Origin: an uncultured Caulobacter sp.
GTDB taxonomy: Bacteria > Pseudomonadota > Alphaproteobacteria > Caulobacterales > Caulobacteraceae
NCBI GenBank assembly: GCA_937925635.1
Contig: CALALX010000072.1
Location: forward strand, 1-32,848
Reading direction: 5' to 3'
Length of the DNA stretch: 32,848 nucleotides
The notes under the pieces were generated by a model. The model had not been told where the DNA came from and did not search any database. It saw nothing but the letters and a program-made list of their open reading frames with translations. Every line of letters begins with the position of its first letter. Positions within the stretch are counted from its first letter, which is position 1. A program made the position numbers and the translations under genes. Positions 28,464 to 32,848 of the stretch are shown one piece after another.

Positions 28464-31418
28464 TCAGGCGAAGGCTTCTGCCAGGAAGGTCTCGAGTTCT
28501 TTCAGGTGGCGGCTCATCAGGCCGGCCGCCGTGGAGGCGGACGCCGGACGGCCGACATAGCGGGCGCGTCTCGCCTTCACATCGAGACGATCAAGCGTCA
28601 GTTCAAGCCAGGGGTCGACAAAGGTCCAGCCGCCCATGTTCTTGGGTTCCTCCTGACACCAGACCAGCTCGGCGTTGCGGAAGCGCGCCAGGACCTGGCT
28701 GACCGACTTGTGAGGCCAGGGATAGAACTGCTCGAGCCGCAGGATGTAGACGTCGTCGCGGCCCGACGCCGCGCGGGCGTCGATCAGATCGAAATAGACC
28801 TTTCCCGAGCACAGGATGACGCGCTTGATCTCAGCGTCCGGCTTCAGGACGATTCCGCCGACATCGCACTGCGCCTCGGCGCCGTCGACCATCACGCGGT
28901 GGAAGCTGGAGGTCTCGGCCAGGTCGGCGAGGTTGCTGACGGCCTTCTTGTGACGCAGCAGGCTCTTGGGGGTCATGATGACCAGCGGCTTGCGGAACTC
29001 GCGGCGCATCTGCCGGCGCAGGGCGTGGAAGTAGTTCGCCGGCGTCGAGCAGTTGAGGACCTGCATGTTGTCCTCGGCGCAGGCCTGCAGGAAGCGCTCG
29101 AGGCGCGCGGAGCTGTGCTCCGGTCCCTGGCCCTCGTAGCCGTGCGGCAGCAGCATGACCAGGCCGCTCATCCGCAGCCATTTGCGCTCGCCCGAGCTGA
29201 TGAACTGGTCGATGACCACCTGGGCGCCGTTCACGAAGTCGCCGAATTGGGCTTCCCACAGCGTCAGGGTGTTGGGGTCGGCCAGCGAGAAGCCGTACTC
29301 GAAGCCCAGCACCGCCTCTTCCGACAGGGCCGAGTCGATGACCTCGTAGTGGGCCTGCCCCGGACGGATGTTGTTGAGGGGCGTGTAGTGCTCCTCGGTG
29401 GTCTGGTCGATCAGGTCCGAGTGGCGCTGGGTGAAGGTGCCGCGCACGCTGTCCTGGCCGCTGAGGCGGACCGGATAGCCCTCGTCGAGAAGGGTGGCGA
29501 AGGCCAGGTGCTCGGCGGTGCCCCAGTCCAGGCCCTCGCCCGCCTCGATGGCGGCGCGCCGCGCCTCGACCACGCGGCGCACGGTCTTGTGGGCGTCGAT
29601 GTGATCGGGGATGGCGGTGATCTTGCGGCCCAGGTCGAGCAGCTTGGCCATCGGCACGCCGGTCTGGCCGCGTCGTTCCTCGTCGCCCGGCAGGCTCAGG
29701 CCCGCCCACTTGCCGTCCAGCCAGTCGGCCTTGTTGGCCTTGTAGGTCTTGCCCGCGTCGAACTCGCCGTCGAGGAAGGCGTTGAATTCCCCGACCCAGC
29801 CCTCGCCTTCGGCCTCGGTGATGATTCCCTCGCCGACCAGGCGGCGCGCGTAGATCTCGCGCGTCGACGGCTGGTCCTTGATGCGGGCGTACATCAGGGG
29901 CGAGGTCATCGTCGGATCGTCGCCCTCGTTGTGGCCGAACCGCCGGTAGCAGAACATGTCGATGACGACGTCCTTGCCGAACTGCTGGCGATACTCGGTG
30001 GCCACCTTGGCGGCGAAGACCACGGCCTCGGGGTCGTCCCCGTTCACGTGGAAGATCGGCGCCTCGACCATCAGCGCCACGTCCGAGGGATAGGGGCTGG
30101 TGCGGCTGTAGGCCGGCGCTGTCGTGAAGCCGATCTGGTTGTTGACGATGAAATGGATCGTGCCGCCGACGCGGAATCCCTTCACGCCCGAAATCGCGAA
30201 GCACTCGGCCACCACGCCCTGGCCGGCGAAGGCGGCGTCGCCGTGCAGCAGCACCGGCAGCACATGGCCGCGGCCCGCGTCCGGCGTCTCGCGCAGGGTG
30301 AAGGCTTGTTTCGCGCGCGCCTTGCCCAGCACGACCGGGTTGACGATTTCCAGGTGCGAGGGGTTGGCGGTCAGCGACAGGTGGACGTTGTTGCCGTCGA
30401 AGCTGCGGTCCGACGAAGCGCCCATGTGGTACTTCACGTCGCCCGAGCCCTCGATGTCCGAGGGGACGGACGAACCACCCTGAAACTCGTGGAAGATGAC
30501 GTGGTAGGGCTTGCCCATCACGGCGGCCAGGACGTTCAGGCGGCCGCGGTGCGGCATGCCCAGAACGATGTCCTTCACGCCCAGCGCGCCGCCGCGCTTG
30601 ATGATCTGCTCCATGGCCGGGACCAGGGCTTCGCCGCCGTCGAGGCCGAACCGCTTGGTGCCGGGGAAGCGCTTGTGCAGGAAGCGTTCGAAGCCCTCGG
30701 CCTCGATCAGCTTCTTGAGGATGGCGACCTTGCCCTCCTTGGAGAAGGTGATCTCCTTGTCGCGGCCCTCGATGCGCTGTTGCAGCCAGGACTTCTCGGC
30801 CGGGTCGGAGATGTGCATGTACTGCACGCCGACCGTGCCGCAGTAGGTGCGGCGCAGGATGGCCAGGATCTCGCGCAGGGTGGAGGTCTCCAGACCCAGC
30901 ACGAAGTCGAGGAAGATCGGGCGGTCGTAGTCGGCCTCGGTGAAGCCGTAGGTCGCTGGGTCCAGCTCGCTGGCGTCGCCCGGCGGCGTCGCCATGCCGA
31001 GCGGGTCGAGGTTGGCGCGCAGGTGGCCGCGCATCCGGTAGGCGCGGATCATCATGATCGCGCGCAGAGAATCCAGGGTGGCGGCGCGCACGTCGCCGGC
31101 GCTTGCGGCCGGCTGCTTGGCCTCGATCGACTTGCCGAGCTTGGCCTCGACCGCGGGCCAGAGGCCGTCGATGGCCGACAGCCAGTCGGGTCGTGGCGCG
31201 GCGACGCCGCGCGGCGTCCAGGACGGCCTGGCGGCCGCCTTCTGCACGTCATCCGCCCGGTCGTGCAGCGTCGAGAAGAAGCCGGCCCAGGACGCGTCGA
31301 CCGAGCCGGGGTCCTTCGACCATCGAGCATAGAGATCTTCCACGAAGGCCGCGTTCGCGCCGTAGAGGAAGGAAGTTTCGGTCAGAACCTGATTGATGAT
31401 GCCTGCGTCGTCCGCCAT
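28464..31418 (-). CDS. sucA: 2-oxoglutarate dehydrogenase E1 component
   Basis: This thiamine-diphosphate enzyme decarboxylates 2-oxoglutarate and succinylates the lipoyl group of SucB. The 984-residue length is usual. Visible landmarks are the N-terminal E2-binding region (TSFLYGANAAFVEDLYARW), GMPHRGRLNVLAAVMGKPY near residue 290, the cofactor-binding GDAAFAGQG near 395, NNQIGFTT near 425, and HGYEGQGPEHSSARLERF in the C-terminal half. Its 150-bp upstream gap from sucD contains a strong terminator for sucCD and a small 6-bp-stem hairpin (31435-31455) just before the start, so sucA probably has its own promoter. Identification is secure. Confidence 0.98.
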   Translation of the reverse strand: MADDAGIINQVLTETSFLYGANAAFVEDLYARWSKDPGSVDASWAGFFSTLHDRADDVQKAAARPSWTPRGVAAPRPDWLSAIDGLWPAVEAKLGKSIEAKQPAASAGDVRAATLDSLRAIMMIRAYRMRGHLRANLDPLGMATPPGDASELDPATYGFTEADYDRPIFLDFVLGLETSTLREILAILRRTYCGTVGVQYMHISDPAEKSWLQQRIEGRDKEITFSKEGKVAILKKLIEAEGFERFLHKRFPGTKRFGLDGGEALVPAMEQIIKRGGALGVKDIVLGMPHRGRLNVLAAVMGKPYHVIFHEFQGGSSVPSDIEGSGDVKYHMGASSDRSFDGNNVHLSLTANPSHLEIVNPVVLGKARAKQAFTLRETPDAGRGHVLPVLLHGDAAFAGQGVVAECFAISGVKGFRVGGTIHFIVNNQIGFTTAPAYSRTSPYPSDVALMVEAPIFHVNGDDPEAVVFAAKVATEYRQQFGKDVVIDMFCYRRFGHNEGDDPTMTSPLMYARIKDQPSTREIYARRLVGEGIITEAEGEGWVGEFNAFLDGEFDAGKTYKANKADWLDGKWAGLSLPGDEERRGQTGVPMAKLLDLGRKITAIPDHIDAHKTVRRVVEARRAAIEAGEGLDWGTAEHLAFATLLDEGYPVRLSGQDSVRGTFTQRHSDLIDQTTEEHYTPLNNIRPGQAHYEVIDSALSEEAVLGFEYGFSLADPNTLTLWEAQFGDFVNGAQVVIDQFISSGERKWLRMSGLVMLLPHGYEGQGPEHSSARLERFLQACAEDNMQVLNCSTPANYFHALRRQMRREFRKPLVIMTPKSLLRHKKAVSNLADLAETSSFHRVMVDGAEAQCDVGGIVLKPDAEIKRVILCSGKVYFDLIDARAASGRDDVYILRLEQFYPWPHKSVSQVLARFRNAELVWCQEEPKNMGGWTFVDPWLELTLDRLDVKARRARYVGRPASASTAAGLMSRHLKELETFLAEAFA

Positions 31419-31522
31419 CGGTCTCGCGCCTGTCAGCCGCCTGTGGACAGCGGCTTAGCTGTCCGGGCGTAAATATAGTCTCTCGCGCCCGATTTCCCGT
31501 GGAAACCGGCCCCCTGGCGGAG

Positions 31523-31555
31523 AAAAATGAGCCCGGACGTTTCGCGCCCGGGCTC
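31523..31555 (-). terminator. Intrinsic terminator after sucCD
   Basis: On the minus strand GAGCCCGG and CCGGGCTC form an 8-bp stem around an 11-base loop, followed immediately by ATTTTTCT. It begins 14 bases after the sucD stop. This is the clearest rho-independent terminator in the window and separates sucCD from sucAB. Confidence 0.88.
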
Positions 31556-31568
31556 TGGTCTTTCGGGC

Positions 31569-32452
31569 TTAGCCCTTCAGCACTTCGAGAAGCGTCTCGC
31601 CGAGCTTGGCGGGCGAGGGCGACACGCGGATGCCCGCCGCCTCCATGGCCGCGATCTTGTCTTCGGCGCCGCCCTTGCCGCCGGACACGATGGCCCCGGC
31701 GTGGCCCATGTGGCGTCCCGGAGGGGCCGTGCGGCCGGCGATGAAGCCGACCATCGGCTTCTTGCGGCCACGCTTGGCTTCGTCGATCAGGAACTGGGCC
31801 GCGTCCTCTTCGGCGCTGCCGCCGATCTCGCCGATCATGACGATCGACTTGGTCGCCTCGTCGGCCAGGAACAGCTCCAGCACGTCGATGAACTCGGTGC
31901 CCTTGACCGGGTCGCCGCCGATGCCGACGGCCGTGGTCTGGCCGAGGCCGGCGTTGGTGGTCTGGAACACCGCCTCATAGGTCAGGGTGCCCGAGCGCGA
32001 GACGACGCCGACGCTGCCTTCCGAGAAGATGCCGCCCGGCATGATGCCGATCTTGCACTGGTTCGGGGTCAGGACGCCGGGGCAGTTGGGGCCGATCAGG
32101 CGCGACTTGCTGCCGGCCAGGGCCTTCTTGACCTTGACCATGTCCAGCACCGGGATGCCCTCGGTGATGCAGACGATCAGCGGAACCTCGGCGTCGATGG
32201 CCTCCAGGATCGCGTCGGCCGCGAACGGCGGCGGGACGTAGATCACCGAGGCGTCGGCGCCGGTGGCGTCCTTGGCTTCGCCGACCGTGTCAAACATCGG
32301 CAGGCCGACGTGAGTCGTGCCGCCTTTGCCCGGCGTGACGCCGCCGACCATCTTCGTGCCGTAGGCGATGGCCTGTTCAGTGTGGAAGGTGCCCTGCGAG
32401 CCGGTGACGCCCTGGCAGATGACCTTGGTGTGGGAACCGATCAGAACCGACA

Positions 32453-32453
<1 letters not shown>
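31569..32453 (-). CDS. sucD: Succinyl-CoA synthetase alpha subunit
   Basis: With SucC it converts succinyl-CoA to succinate while making ATP or GTP. The 294-residue protein has the N-terminal CoA-binding domain (VICQGVTGSQGTFHTEQAI, near residues 12-30), the central GIGGDPVKGTEF, and the phosphorylated histidine H251 in HMGHAGAIVSGGKGGAEDK. Its ATG shares one base with the sucC stop (TAATG), so the two subunits are translationally coupled, as expected for equal amounts. A strong terminator follows. Identification is secure. Confidence 0.97.

Positions 32454-32848
<395 letters not shown>

Noticed and set aside
26600..28702. Plus-strand 700-codon frame opposite DUF3088 and sucB
   Set aside because: Antisense shadow; its Gly/Arg-rich stretch mirrors the Ala/Pro linkers of SucB.
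31435..31455. Hairpin AGCCGC/GCGGCT before sucA as a riboswitch
   Set aside because: It is a 6-bp stem only, with no conserved riboswitch sequence; mentioned under sucA but not supported as a regulatory element.
27765..31472. Very long plus-strand open frame (over 1,200 codons) opposite sucA and sucB
   Set aside because: It is a GC-rich antisense shadow of two certain genes. Its composition is His/Gln/Asp/Val-rich with no recognisable domain.

Overview
The window is a GC-rich (roughly two-thirds G+C) chromosomal segment of an alphaproteobacterium. The gene set, the strong third-position G/C bias, the sucCD-sucAB-lpdA arrangement and a promoter-like sequence close to the Caulobacter housekeeping consensus point to the Caulobacterales (Caulobacter, Phenylobacterium or Brevundimonas type). 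This placement is inference from sequence style and gene content; no 16S or other phylogenetic marker is present. Coding density is high and no stretch above 300 bases lacks a gene. I see no prophage, insertion sequence, CRISPR array, tRNA or rRNA.

Layout. 1-8.9 kb: the tail of a low-complexity Ala/Tyr/Gly protein, pyrF, a MarC-family membrane protein, an SDR oxidoreductase, a flavodoxin-like oxidoreductase with its Rrf2-type regulator and a clear operator-like dyad, kup (potassium uptake), a small membrane protein, a DUF1287 exported protein, argG, a KTSC-domain protein and a MAPEG-family protein. 8.9-13.5 kb: a five-gene block (TauE/SafE exporter, LysE exporter, 17-kDa-antigen/SH3 protein, a membrane protein, a crotonase) bounded by two nearly identical 115-116 bp double-hairpin repeats in inverted orientation. 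13.5-17.5 kb: envelope-flavoured genes on the minus strand: an anti-sigma-like membrane protein, a pentapeptide-repeat protein, a CHAP-domain exported hydrolase and a membrane acyltransferase. 17.6-23 kb: TerC, priA, a transaldolase-like fructose-6-phosphate aldolase, a DUF484 protein and xerC. 23-32.8 kb, all minus strand: an alpha/beta hydrolase, lpdA, three poorly characterised genes, sucB, sucA, sucD and the end of sucC.

How the genes work together. The right end encodes the 2-oxoglutarate to succinate section of the TCA cycle: E1 (sucA), E2 (sucB), E3 (lpdA) and succinyl-CoA synthetase (sucCD). sucCD ends at a textbook intrinsic terminator. Between sucB and lpdA lie a DUF3088 protein that starts within a few bases of the sucB stop, a DUF2007-like protein and a membrane protein. 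DUF484 overlaps xerC, a widely conserved pairing. priA and xerC are replication restart and chromosome dimer resolution genes.

I found no wholly new system. The signals most worth a second look are: the inverted double-hairpin repeats, which supply stop codons to the genes beside them and are dense in GANTC (CcrM) sites; a PriA whose second zinc site has lost three of four cysteines; a hairpin that buries the ribosome binding site of the alpha/beta hydrolase behind lpdA; the Rrf2 operator dyad; and a 31-codon candidate gene between the pentapeptide and CHAP genes.
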